Position numbers and translations under genes: made by a program
Shown here: positions 33,851-44,725 of the stretch, in pieces
Layout: each line of letters opens with the position of its first letter
Numbering within the stretch: the first letter of the stretch is position 1
The notes under the pieces: generated by a model
What the model was told of the DNA's origin: nothing
Databases searched by the model: none
Seen by the model: the letters and a program-made list of their open reading frames with translations, nothing else
NCBI RefSeq assembly: GCF_042477335.2
Contig: NC_091254.1
Location: 99,349,001-99,413,000, forward strand
DNA: 64,000 nt
Direction of reading: 5' to 3'
From: Ovis canadensis
Lineage: Eukaryota; Chordata; Mammalia; Artiodactyla; Bovidae

Positions 33851-36079
33851 TCAGCACCCAGCTCAGCGAGGGCCTTCATGATGTCTGCCAAATGGTCACT
33901 GAGTGTTAATAATAATATCTATTACGAGCTTTGCTCAGGACAACGGGATTCTAAAACTCCGAGGCAACATGCTCATGGCCATCAGAGCTCTCTTTCCAGA
34001 ATGATCCAAATGAGCAAGGACTTCAATTCAGATTTCAAGGGGAGGATGTGCACATCCACGTGTGAGGTCACCCTTGACCCGCAGAGGACTAGGACAGCAA
34101 GGAGTGGCGGCCCCGAGTGCCTTACGGCTGCCCCGGGGGCCTGCCTCGGGCTCCTCTTCCCAGGGGGTCTCCCTGGAAGTTGGCTTATTTCACTTACTCC
34201 AGTGGCTTCAGGCTCCCTGGGAAGAAACGTCACCTACTGCACCTGAGCAGCCTTGATGCGGATGCCTAACCCCGCTGGGCAGGGACGCTGAGCCCAGTGC
34301 TTTCTGCCAAGCGTGCTGCCTGCTTTGTGCACAAGCGTCAGAAACGGCATTTTGCATAAGTGGTTTTATCTGGGTGGTTATTGAGCAAAAAAAAAAACTC
34401 TCTATCACAGCAGCCCCTCAGTGGGTAATTCACAAGTGCTCACTTCTGCAGAAGAAAATACAAATCTCAAACAAGCTGTGGAAATGCATGGAAACATAGA
34501 GCATACTTCCTTTGACTAAAACTTTAGCAGTTACTGGTTGGAAAGAGAATCAACCTTCTCGCATGGTAATACTGTTAATCTCTTAAGAAGGACCAAATCG
34601 TTGGTATTCAGAGAGATAAAATTGTTTATTTTCTTTTCTTGAATCCTTTGAATTTTTTTTTATGCTGTTGTATCACTTAAAATTTAGTCAAGGTTAGTTT
34701 ATAAAATTCTGAACTAAGTGGGAATTAACCATGTTGTTGCCTGAATACTGGAAATGCCTGCTTCCGGGGCATTGCTGGGGAGCGGGATCCGTGCACCCCC
34801 AGCCCAGCCCAGAGCTATCGTTTATCCTGACGACTAGGAGATTGGCACCTGCTGAAGCTTTGCACCCGGGGTAAGTGTCTCATTCCCCTGATGCAAGGCC
34901 CAGGCTGACTGAAAGCAAACTAAGGATAAAAAACACAGACGCAAAGGTAAGGGGCACAGGACTTCCATTTCTGTGCTTTTCATCCACAGTTTGCTCATGA
35001 TAATTTTTGGATTACTGCTCAACTGCCGCCCAGTTCACCAATTCTCTCTCTAGCTCTAATTTATCCTAAATCTACCCAGTGAGCTCTCCATTGAGTTATT
35101 ATGATTTTTTTCTTCTGAATTCCTAAAAATCTTTTTCACTTTTTGTGGTTTCTAACCCCTGCCCATTTTTGAGCTTGGTTTTGTCTCTTAAGAGACAGTA
35201 AATCCGATGATGCTGGCCCACGTCTGCTACCTCTGGTATCTGGAGCACTCGTGGTGTTTCTGTGGGGTCTGCTTACCTGTGGCTGTGAGCTGGGCACAGC
35301 GGGGGTGTACGTGTATAACTGACTGTGAGCTGGGCACAGCGGGGGTGTACGTGTATAAGTGCTGGAGGAGACCATTCGAGGCCTCGGGTGGCCCTGTCTT
35401 CCTTTAGGGAAGAACTGTATTTGCCTCTGTAGCTCCTTGGGTGGGGGAGGGAGGCAGCAGTCTGGGACACCCTAAGCCAGAGGCAAGCCGGAGGTTTCCT
35501 GGGCCACCTTGCTGGTGTGAAAGGGGCCTCAGAGCTGTGGGCACGTTGCCCACATCACCCTCACTTCTGTGCGAAGCCCCGCGGGGGTGCCAGCCCCAAG
35601 CAGGGGCTCCTTTATCAGAGCGTGGTGTGCCGTGGATTCCAGCATGCTTCCTCAGCTCTGGGAGATCACCAGAAGCAGGGTTCAAGTCTCAGCCATGGCA
35701 TCCCGATCAGCCGCTGCCTATGAGAGCCAAAGAGATCCTCCTGCCCAGTCTGTCTCTGTTCCAGCTCCATCTCGGATTCCAGTCCAGTAATCTCTCACCA
35801 TCTTCTCAATTCTTTGAAGCTTTAAAAAATGGATTTCCCCCAGCTTATTGGGTTATCCTCTGTAAGACATAGCAAGCTACATAGTTGTTAGAGCTAATTA
35901 TGTTAGTTATTATATTTGCTTTTACAACCCTATGAAGTTGTATTTGCTTTTATAATATCATAATGTTACAGCAAATTGTCTAGTCTGCCATTTACTGGAA
36001 GTGGCAGTTCCTTCAACAAGAAACTTCAGTATACATAAAGCTGTACTTATAAACTTTCTCTCAAAGCCCATCAAAAATG
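33851..36079. other. Intergenic, no supported gene
   Basis: This is mixed DNA, with AT-rich single-copy-looking stretches at 34.4-34.74 and 35.0-35.16 kb and 35.8-36.08 kb. Open frames are all under 145 codons without domains. Confidence 0.45.
35283..35362 (+). repeat. Tandem duplication, period 40 bp
   Basis: The word 'ctgtgagctgggcacagcgg' followed by gggtgtacgtgtataa starts at 35283 and 35323 and is identical in both copies. Confidence 0.95.
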
Positions 36080-36290
36080 TTCAAAGCGATAGAGGTTCAC
36101 ACGTATTAACTCATTTAGTGTCACGACAATGATCTCCGAGGTTGTGCTATCATTATCCACATTTTTAAGTGAAAGAGATTGCGGCCCAGAGACAGGGGAT
36201 GACTTGACTGTGGATCAGCAACCAGTCAAGGGCACAGCACGATTTAGACCCAGGCCTCCCTGACTTTGAGGCCCATTCTCTTTGCCTCTG
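36080..36290 (-). repeat. MIR SINE (antisense)
   Basis: Long collinear MIR similarity: 'cacgtattaactcatttag', 'gctatcattatccaca', 'cccagagacaggggatgac', 'gatttagacccaggcctcc'. Confidence 0.85.
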
Positions 36291-36558
36291 CTTTAGAGTC
36301 AGGATTGAAAACTGATATTTTAATCTCTGCTTCATGCAGCCAAAAGGACTTCTTCAGGAGATGAGTGGCAACTGTGAACAGCCAAGAAACCAGTGGATAA
36401 AATACGCTTTCACTGCGTATGTTATACAAATCAGTTCAACCATAAAATCTGACAGCTTGTAAATAATGGCTTAAGAAACCCAGAAAGAAGAGAGGCAACA
36501 TAATTTAGAGACTGATTGCCCTGGTCTTCAGTGTAACCCCCATTCTCTGCTTCCCAAC

Positions 36559-36684
36559 TCAATAATGGCATTCCGTGGGTATTTACTTCACTGCAAAGCC
36601 TCAATAATGGCATTCCATGGGTATTTACTTCACTGCAAAGCCTCAATAATGGCATTCCGTGGGTATTTACTTCACTGCAAAGCT
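36559..36684 (+). repeat. 42-bp tandem repeat, 3 near-identical copies
   Basis: Copies start at 36559, 36601 and 36643 with word 'tcaataatggcattccgtgg' (second copy has an A for the G in 'ccgtgg'). The period is a multiple of three, so the antisense frame shows a 14-residue repeat (MPLLRLCSEVNTHG). The very low divergence suggests a recent slippage or unequal exchange. Confidence 0.96.
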
Positions 36685-37084
36685 CCTTTTCCTTCTCTCA
36701 GTGTCTAGATGACGGAGGAGTTATGACACAGATGTACACATGTCATAGGAAGCCTGTAAGATGGAAAACAAGTTTACAGTTTTTAAATCACGAAAGCTAG
36801 TTTATATTTTAGTAAGCACAAAGTGGCATGGAATGATAAGTAACTAGATATTAACTAATTAAGTACTTAGATGCTCAGCTAAGATTTGAAATAATCTAAC
36901 CCCCAAATAACTCCTGGGTTGTCTTAGATGAATTATAATACACCTTTACTCATTGTTTTAAAATGCAGCACGAAGCAATTTTTTGCACGGCACACTGCAT
37001 ATGAAACTATCTCCAGAAGAGCATCAGAAATAATCATTAGAAATCCATGTCAACGTCTGTTTTGAGGATGGATTGCACATCATC
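36685..37084. other. AT-rich intergenic
   Basis: This is a repeat-free AT-rich stretch, possibly conserved non-coding. No gene is seen. Confidence 0.45.
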
Positions 37085-37315
37085 CTTGTCATTATTCGGT
37101 CGATAAGTCATGGCCAGCTCTTTGCGACCGCATGGAAAGCAGCACGCTAGGCTCCCCTGTCCTTCACTATCTTCCGGAGTCTGCTCAGACTTCCATCCAC
37201 TGAGTCAGTGACGCTAGCAAACCATCTCATCCTCTGCTGCCCCTTCCCCTTTTGCCTCCAACCTTTCCCAGCAGCAGGGTCTTTTCCAGTGAGTTGGCTC
37301 TTCGCATCGGGTGAT
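37085..37315 (-). mobile_element. BovB LINE 3' fragment (antisense), diverged
   Basis: Reverse-complement BovB words: 'ccagctctttgcgaccgc', 'aaaccatctcatcctctgc', 'cagcagcagggtcttttcc'. It is more diverged than the other copies. Confidence 0.8.
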
Positions 37316-38159
37316 TGCATGAGATCACCTCAAAGTACTTGACACTATTTTTTCCCATGAGACTCTTCTAGAAAACATCCACCTATAGACAATCTGAAGC
37401 CCGTGGCACTTCCTTTTAGAGGGGTCCTTTGCAAATGCACATCCTGCTTCAGCAGGTCTGGGATGGGATCTGAGATGCTGCCCTTGTAACGAGCCCCCCC
37501 ATGCTGGGGTCAGCGGGTGTTTCATTTAAAGATGCAGAGTTCAGATTTATAGCTTTCGAATCACATGTAGAAGATATGAGAAAAATCCATAATTCTATCA
37601 ACAAACATTTCAAGAATAGTTATTTTCAAGCATAAGTAAATTTGTCTACAAAATTACATAAGGCAAAAATTTTTGCTTAGCCCTGCTCTTTTAAAATTAT
37701 TTTCTAACATTACAAAAGTACTATAAGCTGGCATGTGAAACACACTTTTTCAGATTTTTTTTATTGATGAGCAGAGCTTCAACAGTTTTTGAGAGAATAT
37801 CCCACGGAACCTCAAAGAGAAAACCTGGGTAAGTATATATGTCATCAGGAGACAGGGAGGGGGTGTGTGTGTGTGTGTGTGATACCTTCAAATTCATAAA
37901 GACAGTAAGCAAACCTGTGTCTTTCTGTCAAGTGGCAAAGAAAATAAATAGGAAAAGAATGAAAACTAGATGTCCTCACAGACAGTACTATATTTATCCT
38001 AATCGATAAAAAAATTTTTCTTTTTTCCAAATACTAAGCTCAATGAATGTAATTCAACAAGCTTTCCTTATTAAAGAATGTAATTCACCCAACGTAGAGA
38101 ACTCATAACTAAATACAGAAAATCGTCCTCTATCACAGAAAAAAATGCACGATCAGTAT
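37316..38159. other. AT-rich intergenic with a (GT)n microsatellite
   Basis: A GT-dinucleotide run of about 22 bases lies at 37861-37882. The rest is AT-rich unique-looking sequence without a coding signal. Confidence 0.6.
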
Positions 38160-38310
38160 CCAATGAGAAAGAGACGGAAGAAACGAAAGACAGAAGGAGG
38201 ATGAGGAGAGGGAAAGAAAGGAAAAAGAGGCGGGAGGAGGGGGAGATGAGGGAGGCAGAGATGAGGGAGGCGGGAGAGAGTGAGGAAGGACGGAGTGAAG
38301 ACAGGAGTCA
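38160..38310 (+). repeat. Purine-rich (GA/GGA) low-complexity tract
   Basis: About 150 bp is nearly free of pyrimidines on the + strand ('gagggaaagaaaggaaaaag', 'gggaggagggggagatgagg'). Such tracts can form triplex (H-DNA) structure. Confidence 0.9.
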
Positions 38311-38979
38311 GTTCTTCATCTCAAAAGGAAGCATCTTTATTTATCACGATACACAGAGATCCAGAGTCAAGTAACTATTCAGTTTTAATGTCTTCCCCAT
38401 GAACCTCTTGCAAGGAGAAATTATCCCAAATGCCCTTGTGCAGCAACGTGAAAGATTACTCAGTTTCTGTTGCAAACAAAGCAGGGCTTGTAAAAATGGG
38501 CCAGATTCTTCACTCGACATCCTGTCCCTGGTCTCTGACGAAGTGAGGACTCGAGGCGATGAAACAGGCAGGCAGAGGAGCAAGCTAACAGCGCAGGAAG
38601 AAGGCGCTGTGTCTCAGAAGGGCGCAACAATCCCTCGAGCAGCCTAGTTTCTGACTAGAAGCTAAGAGGTCTGAAAACTCACTGCGGGCAAACTATTCTG
38701 AAAATTCACCAACTCCCAGTTCTTCGGTTCTCTTTGTAATCAAGCATTCTTATTTTCAACATTGAGTAGCGTGGGTTTCTCTTTTTCTTTCTTGCTTTAT
38801 CCGGAAGCAGACATTCAGCTGCTTGGAACTAGTGAAGCCAAGGATACAGCTTCAACCTCCATAGGGACCTATTGACTCCGTACTAATCCTGAAGCGGCAG
38901 ACGTGCTTTTCATGCACTGAGCGGTCGTTAACTAAATTAGGGGGAAAAAATGAAGCATTCCACAGGCCTCTGCCTCGTC
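38311..38979. other. Intergenic, no supported gene
   Basis: No recognised repeat or domain-bearing frame is seen. Confidence 0.45.
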
Positions 38980-39502
38980 ACTCCCTCCTGTAGGTGTTGG
39001 TTCCCACCGAGGGTAGTGTCCTTTCACTCCGAAGGATGTCTTCTAGCGCTTTTTACGGTGCAAATCTGTTGGTTGTAAATACTATCAGCTTCCAGTGATG
39101 CGAGCATGTCTTTTTAGCAGCTTCTTTTGAAGGGTGTTTTTGCTTCATATGGAATGACTGGGGTTGACGGTGTTTGGGAGGCTTTTCTTCCATCGTTTTA
39201 AAGATGCCTTTCCTTCATTTTCCGCTCTTCGTTGTACTTCACGAGGAATAAATGTGTGATCCCGGGCACTCGTCCTTTTCCTCCAGCCGAGTTGAAGAGT
39301 TTCTCTTTCTCTTTGTTTTCAGCAGTTTGACTAAAGCATGCCTCTGTGTGCTTGTTTTTATATCCATCTTTCTGAGAGTTTGATGAGCTTCCTAGGTCTG
39401 TAGGTCGTGTTTTTCACCAAGTTGGTCAGATACCTGGCTATTATTTCCTCAAAAAAAAAAAAAAAAAGATAGATATGTGCTTACACCTCAGTATGGCTTG
39501 CT
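38980..39502 (-). mobile_element. L1 LINE fragment (antisense), left part
   Basis: The stretch follows the antisense text of an old mammalian L1 ('tttgactaaagcatgcctc', 'gagagtttgatgagcttcc', 'ggctattatttcctc'). A 16-base A-run is at 39453-39468, next to a SINE inserted at 39503. Confidence 0.65.
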
Positions 39503-39707
39503 GGGCTTCCCTGCTGATTCAGACGGTAAAGAATTTGCCTGCAATGTGGGAGACCTGGGTTCAATTCCTGGGTCGGGAAGATCCGCTGGAGGAGGGTGTG
39601 GCAACCCACTGCAGGATTCTCGCCTGGAGAATCCCAGGGACAGAGGAGGCTGGTGGACTCCACGGGGTCCAGAGTCGGACACGACTCAGCGGCTGAGCAC
39701 CTCACTC
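39503..39707 (+). repeat. Bov-tA SINE inserted in L1
   Basis: This is a complete forward SINE, from 'gggcttccctgctgattcag' to 'agtcggacacgactcagcgg'. Confidence 0.93.
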
Positions 39708-40180
39708 GCCACTCCTTCTGACCTCCAGTCACATTAGAGGTCAGACCGCCTGATAATGTCTGCAGGGCTTTGAGGCCCTATTGACTTTTTCTTTAATTTT
39801 CCTCTCTCTGTTCCTCAAGTTGGATAATTTCTGTTGATAATCTTTGAATTTATTACTCTCTCTTCTGATATTTCCTGCCTGCTAGGAGCCTGTCTTATGA
39901 ATTTTTCTCTGCAGTTACTACACTTTTAAGTCCATAATTTCCATTTGATTCTTCTTTATAATTTCAAAATCTTCACTGAGATCCTCAATCTGTTCATTTG
40001 TTAATACTATATTTTCCTTCAATTGTGTGAAGGTGTTTATGAAGTCTTTGCTGAGGGCAACATTTGGGTCATCTCAGGGTTGGTTTCTATCAACTGCTTT
40101 TTCTCTTGACTATAGACTTCATTTTCCTGTTTCCCACCATGTCTAGTGAGTCTTTTTCTTTCCAACCCTATTCAGCTGTT
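39708..40180 (-). mobile_element. L1 LINE fragment (antisense), right part
   Basis: This continues the antisense L1 ('ttgaggccctattgac', 'gttggataatttctgttg', 'tccataatttccatttg'). Confidence 0.65.
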
Positions 40181-41264
40181 CAGTTGAAGGTACGCAGTGT
40201 AAAGGGTTCACCTTAACTAAGAGTGTGGTTTGGCCGTATAGTTAGTGAAGCAAGAATAGAGGCGGGAAGCTGAGAGTATTTCAAAGGCGAGATTATGAGT
40301 GACTAGAACGTAAGCTGGTTCAAAGAAAACAACCTCAGGATCGAAGGGTTGTGAGACGAGAGGGCTGCGCAGGGCCACGCTGCAGGCCCTGTGCTCCCGT
40401 GAGGGGGGTTCCAGGGGCAGTTGTTCGTGGCAAAATAATCACAGACGCAGACTGCGGATCTAAACAGAGAGTGTGGACGATGCGTCAGAGAGACCGGGCT
40501 CTGCTCCCTTCCTCCCTTCCACGCTGGCCACGACCAGCCACTGGATGGCCACCACGGACTGGCTTCCATGCTCTGCACATGTGGGAGCCCAGAGTTTCCC
40601 CAAGTCCCTCTAACTTGGCCCAGCTTTCTGCTTCCTCTGTGAATCTGCCCAGAGCTTGGCATTAGGTTCATTAGCAAGCCGGGCCCAAGCGGGGGAGCCT
40701 CACCCTGAGGCCATCCTCTGGGGTCTCGTCTGGATGTGCAGGTGTTGCTTTGGCGTTGATGAGCCCCCTTCCCCAGCAGGGTCTGCACTGCTCAGCTCTG
40801 GTTGCTGTTTGGCTCCCCATCCCTTTCCCGCTTCTACCTGATAAGCCTGGCTTAGTCTTGCCCTGTGCACGCACAGCCTGGCCCTGAGCCACACCCTCCT
40901 GGGGCCCCCGCAGGACACCCAGGGCCCTCCGGCTGCATGGCGCTCTCTTCTCTGTTCTGCGGACTGCAGCTGCTCCAGGCACCCAGAACTCTGACTCCTG
41001 CTTTCCTGACTCAGAGAGACCACTGGGCTCTCTTGGGTCCCCGACCGCTGGACCGTGTCCAGGAAACTGCTCCCAGGAAGAGAGGCCGGCCACGGGGCTG
41101 ACCTCACAAGCTTCCTTCTGCTGGAGATCAGGACCCTGTGAAACCTGTTACCTGCTGCTGGAAAACAATTGCCTCATATTTTTTGTCAAGTTTTACAGTT
41201 GGTTGGGGCTGAAGAACAACCCAGGATGGCTTCCCCATCATAGAAAACTGGCTGTTTTTGTTTG
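40181..41264. other. Intergenic, GC-rich at 40.4-41.1 kb, no supported gene
   Basis: Overlapping open frames up to 161 codons occur on both strands without a recognisable domain. No transposon is seen. Confidence 0.45.
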
Positions 41265-41560
41265 TTTTTACCTATCCAGCCAATATTTCTTGAGTGTCTA
41301 CAATGTTGGAGGCGTTAGAAACGGGGTGAACAAATGACATGGTCCTTGTCCTCATGAGGTTTATAGTCTGTAGAAAAAAATAGATGTTAAACACGTAACC
41401 ACAGAAATGAATCTGCCATTGAAGGTGTGGTAGGTGGTGCATATTTTAAAATGCAACACCTGCCTCAATTTAGATTGAGAAAGAAGGCATCTTCAAGCAA
41501 GCCACCTGAGTGACGTGCAGGCAGACTGAAGTTTGAGGGAAGAAATTTGAGATAAAAGAA
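41265..41560 (+). repeat. L2 LINE 3' fragment, probable
   Basis: The words 'agccaatatttcttgagtgtc', cut to 'ccaatatttcttgagtg', and then 'tccttgtcctcatgagg' and 'tttatagtctgtag', match the familiar L2 order (start of a 'cattcattca'-type motif, then 'gcttacattctag'). Confidence 0.6.
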
Positions 41561-41757
41561 CAGATTAGAACCAAGAAAAGATTGTGGGAGGAGGTCCCTG
41601 GGGCAGGAACAGAAGTTGTCTAGGGCCTTGGTGTCCAGGGACAGCAACCCAAGATCAAGGGACAGCAGGCTGGGCTGCATTAGCAATGTGAGATCACGTT
41701 GTCAGAGAGCTGGGGCGCCGGGAAAGTGTGAGATCACTCTCAGGATTGTCTTGTTAG

Positions 41758-41980
41758 GTGTAGGGCATTCTCAGCCGTGTCCCAGGCTTTGCGATCCCAA
41801 CGACTGCAGCCTGCCAGGCTCCTCTGGCCGTGGGACTCTCCAGGCAAGAATACTGGAGTGGGTTACCATGCCCTCCTCCAGGGGGTCTTCCCAACTCAGG
41901 GGTCGAACCCGAGTCTCTTCTGTCTCCTGCACGGACAGGTGGGTTCTTCACCACGAGCACCAGCTGGGGAGCGCTAAGCA
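41758..41980 (-). repeat. Bov-tA SINE (antisense)
   Basis: Reverse-complement SINE: 'gactgcagcctgccaggc', 'ggcaagaatactggagtgg' and 'ggttcttcaccacgagc'. Confidence 0.92.
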
Positions 41981-42171
41981 TGGATGACAATGGCGCTGAC
42001 TGGTCCCAACGTGTGTGTCACGCCATGTCTTCCAAGAACAAGAATGAATGTATCTTGGACAGGAGGGAATCCCAGCTGAGGATGTTCGCCTCAGGAGACC
42101 CAGTGCGCTGTAGGTCAGTATTGACTGAGATGGTAAAGCTCCATAGCTAGTCCTTCCCTTTCAAACGTTCT

Positions 42172-42250
42172 CCGGGATCAAACCGCATCTATTGCGTCTC
42201 CTGCATTGGCAGGCAGGTTCATTTCCACTAGTGCCCCCTGGGAAGCCCTC
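42172..42250 (-). repeat. Bov-tA SINE head fragment (antisense)
   Basis: A partial tRNA-like head: 'ccgggatcaaaccgcatc' followed by 'gcattggcaggcagg' and 'gccccctgggaagccc'. Confidence 0.85.
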
Positions 42251-44232
42251 GGACAAAAAAATTCTACCTAAAAAGCCCTTTTAAACATTGCCTGTCGGTT
42301 CTCTGTACTCTCACAGGTTTAGTTAGCTGCAGCAAGAGCCTAACAAAGGAGAGCAGTAGAATTAGGGGCATCAGGCTAGTTTCCTGGAGCCTAAGTGTTA
42401 AGACAAAGAGGCAGTAGATATTAGGAGTTACAGATACCAAGGAGAGCAGGAGGGCACACAGAGAGGTCACTTACATAATTACTGGAAATGTTTCCAGGAT
42501 CTTCTCTGGAGGCCTGACATAAGATGCCAGCTAGTAAATGCCTATTGCGATCAAGGTTACTCTTCTGTCTGAAGCGAAAACATTTTTAAGTCATTGAAGA
42601 GAAGCTTTCAAACACAGTGTCTATAGCCTCATACGATCACAGCCGTTCACATGATCACCAAATGTGCTTGGTATCTATCCACTCAAATTAGGCAATTGTT
42701 GCTCAGGGTTTGACAGTGATTGACAAATACTGGTCAGTCTGGTTAGTTTTGGCTTCAATCATCCCGTTATTAAAATAGTTTCTTTGGGGCAGAAATAAAC
42801 TCATACTCGTGCAAGTCATATTTTTTTTCAAACTGTTGCAGGAGGAACCGTGTTAATTAAAATTTTTAAGATATTCTGATACAGTAAAAGCGTGCATCTT
42901 TTCTGCATCAGATACTAGCCAAAAACACGCATGACTGTGTGTGTGTGTGCGTGTGCGTGCGTGCGTGATGTAGGAAGTTATAGCCCATGACCACGTGCAT
43001 ATGTAGCCTAGTCCCTCAATGTCACCTCACATGCGTTTTGCTCAGCTAAATTACTGAAAATAAAATGTATACTATGATATATTGCAACCATATATTGTGT
43101 ACAGTTTGTATATAAAAAAGAAAGAATGATTAAAAGTCGATGAGAGACTGTTTATAAATCTTGATTGCTTCATAATTTTAACTTTGAGCAACATTTTTAT
43201 CATAATTATAGGCTTTCTTAAAGCATTTATGCAGATTGTTGTTACTCAAAAGGGGGTTTATTCCATTTTGGTATAAACTACACTTTTTTTTTCTTTATGA
43301 AATCACTCTTTGAGTTCCTAATACTCAGTCCTCTGCCAGAGCTGCAAAATTCACATGGCGAGAATTCACTCCTCTCAAAGGGCTGCCGCTTTATCCCCTC
43401 GCCGGCCCCCGTCCTGCCCCGACACGGGCAGGCGGCGAGGCGCACCCTTACCGCAGGCGCTCGCATCTGCAGAAGCTTCCAGTTCCTCTCCGGACTCTCA
43501 GGCCCGCGAGGCAAGCACATTGCACCCCCTTCTCAGGTCAGACACTTCATCCCTAAAGTATTCCATTCTAGACTCATAAAGCGCTAGTGCTGCCTCACTT
43601 TACAGCTTGAAAAATCCAGGTCCTGCAGAAGGGAAGTGGTGGAGCCACCGCAGAATCGGGGGTTTGCCTGCATCGGAAGCACGGCAACAATCTCATTGAA
43701 ATTCAGGCAGAATTGTTCACAGAGACTTTGGCATCACGCAGATTCAAAGCCAGCGAAAAATCCTACGGCATTTTCTTCCACGGAGTCTTCACCTTCCCTG
43801 AGTGAGCAAAGGCCTAGAAGGAAAGGAGGGAAAGAAACACATCACCAGAAGCCAACATGAAAACAACTCCACCCCGCTCAGAACTAAGCTTTACGAGGAG
43901 CACGCCATGAAAGGGAGGACCACCAAAAGAGGATGGGGGTGGGGGGCTGTCCCACAAGAGTGACCCAGGTCTGCTCAGCCCTGCAGACGTGCTCCCGCGG
44001 GGCAGGACGGGAGTCACACTCCAGGGGCGAGAGCGCGGCCGCACCAGCGGGACCAGCTCTGTGCCCGGCACGTTGCGGGGCATCAGCACAGACACGCTTA
44101 ATGACTGCATGAAGTTCTGAAACAGAACATCTCCCCAAACCAGGAAGGAGTAAGACCTCCAAAACCTACAGTTCATGAAAGAGGGACCACCGCCCTGAGT
44201 ATCCAGTGGGTCCAGTCAGTAAATAAACTGTG
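42251..44232. other. Intergenic, no supported gene
   Basis: The DNA is AT-rich from 42.5 to 43.3 kb, with a TG/CG microsatellite at 42933-42967. GC-rich patches at 43.38-43.53 and 43.9-44.09 kb produce several open frames without domains. Confidence 0.45.
42933..42967 (+). repeat. (TG)n/(CG-TG)n microsatellite
   Basis: A TG run is followed by a tgcg-type run. Confidence 0.9.
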
Positions 44233-44300
44233 CGCCTGGAGGGCTACAGTCCACGGGGTCGCAAAGAGGTGCACGTGACTTAGCAACTAAACAGCAACGT
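44233..44300 (+). repeat. SINE right-end fragment
   Basis: 'gagggctacagtccacgggg' with 'cgcaaagaggtgcacgtg' is the tail of a ruminant SINE. Confidence 0.85.
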
Positions 44301-44574
44301 GGAGGGAGTAAGAAGTTAAGATTCAGTCACTGTTTCCTAGAGAAGCGGATTTGATCACAAGAAGGCATGTGACGACTCCCTGTTGTCACAGACTGCAGGT
44401 CGGAGTGGTTATCTCAGGTTTTCAGAGGTAAACACCGAGATGTCAAGGCGGCCAGAGTCCGGGTTCCTGAAATGGATGCTTGTGTCTGGGAGATGGCGAC
44501 ACCCTCGGTGGCCTTTTCACAGGGGAAGTAGCCGCTGCGCCGCTGGCCCTCGCTCTGTCCAGGAAAGTCAGCGT

Positions 44575-44725
44575 CAGCCACTGCAGTCATCACAACAATC
44601 CTGAAAGGGGGCGTTGACGTCGCCACTCCACGGACAAGGCGCCAGGGCTGGAGAAGCTCGAGGCCTGCGCAGGGCCACACAGCTCGGAGCTGCAGGGAAG
44701 CCGGGCTCCGCACTGATGGCCCCGA
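44575..44725 (-). repeat. MIR SINE (antisense), probable
   Basis: MIR order in reverse complement: 'acaacaatcctgaaag', 'ccacggacaaggcgcc', 'gggccacacagctcggag', 'gccgggctccg'. Confidence 0.65.

Noticed and set aside
36559..36684. CRISPR-like direct repeats
   Set aside because: The copies are directly adjacent without spacers, and the genome is mammalian.
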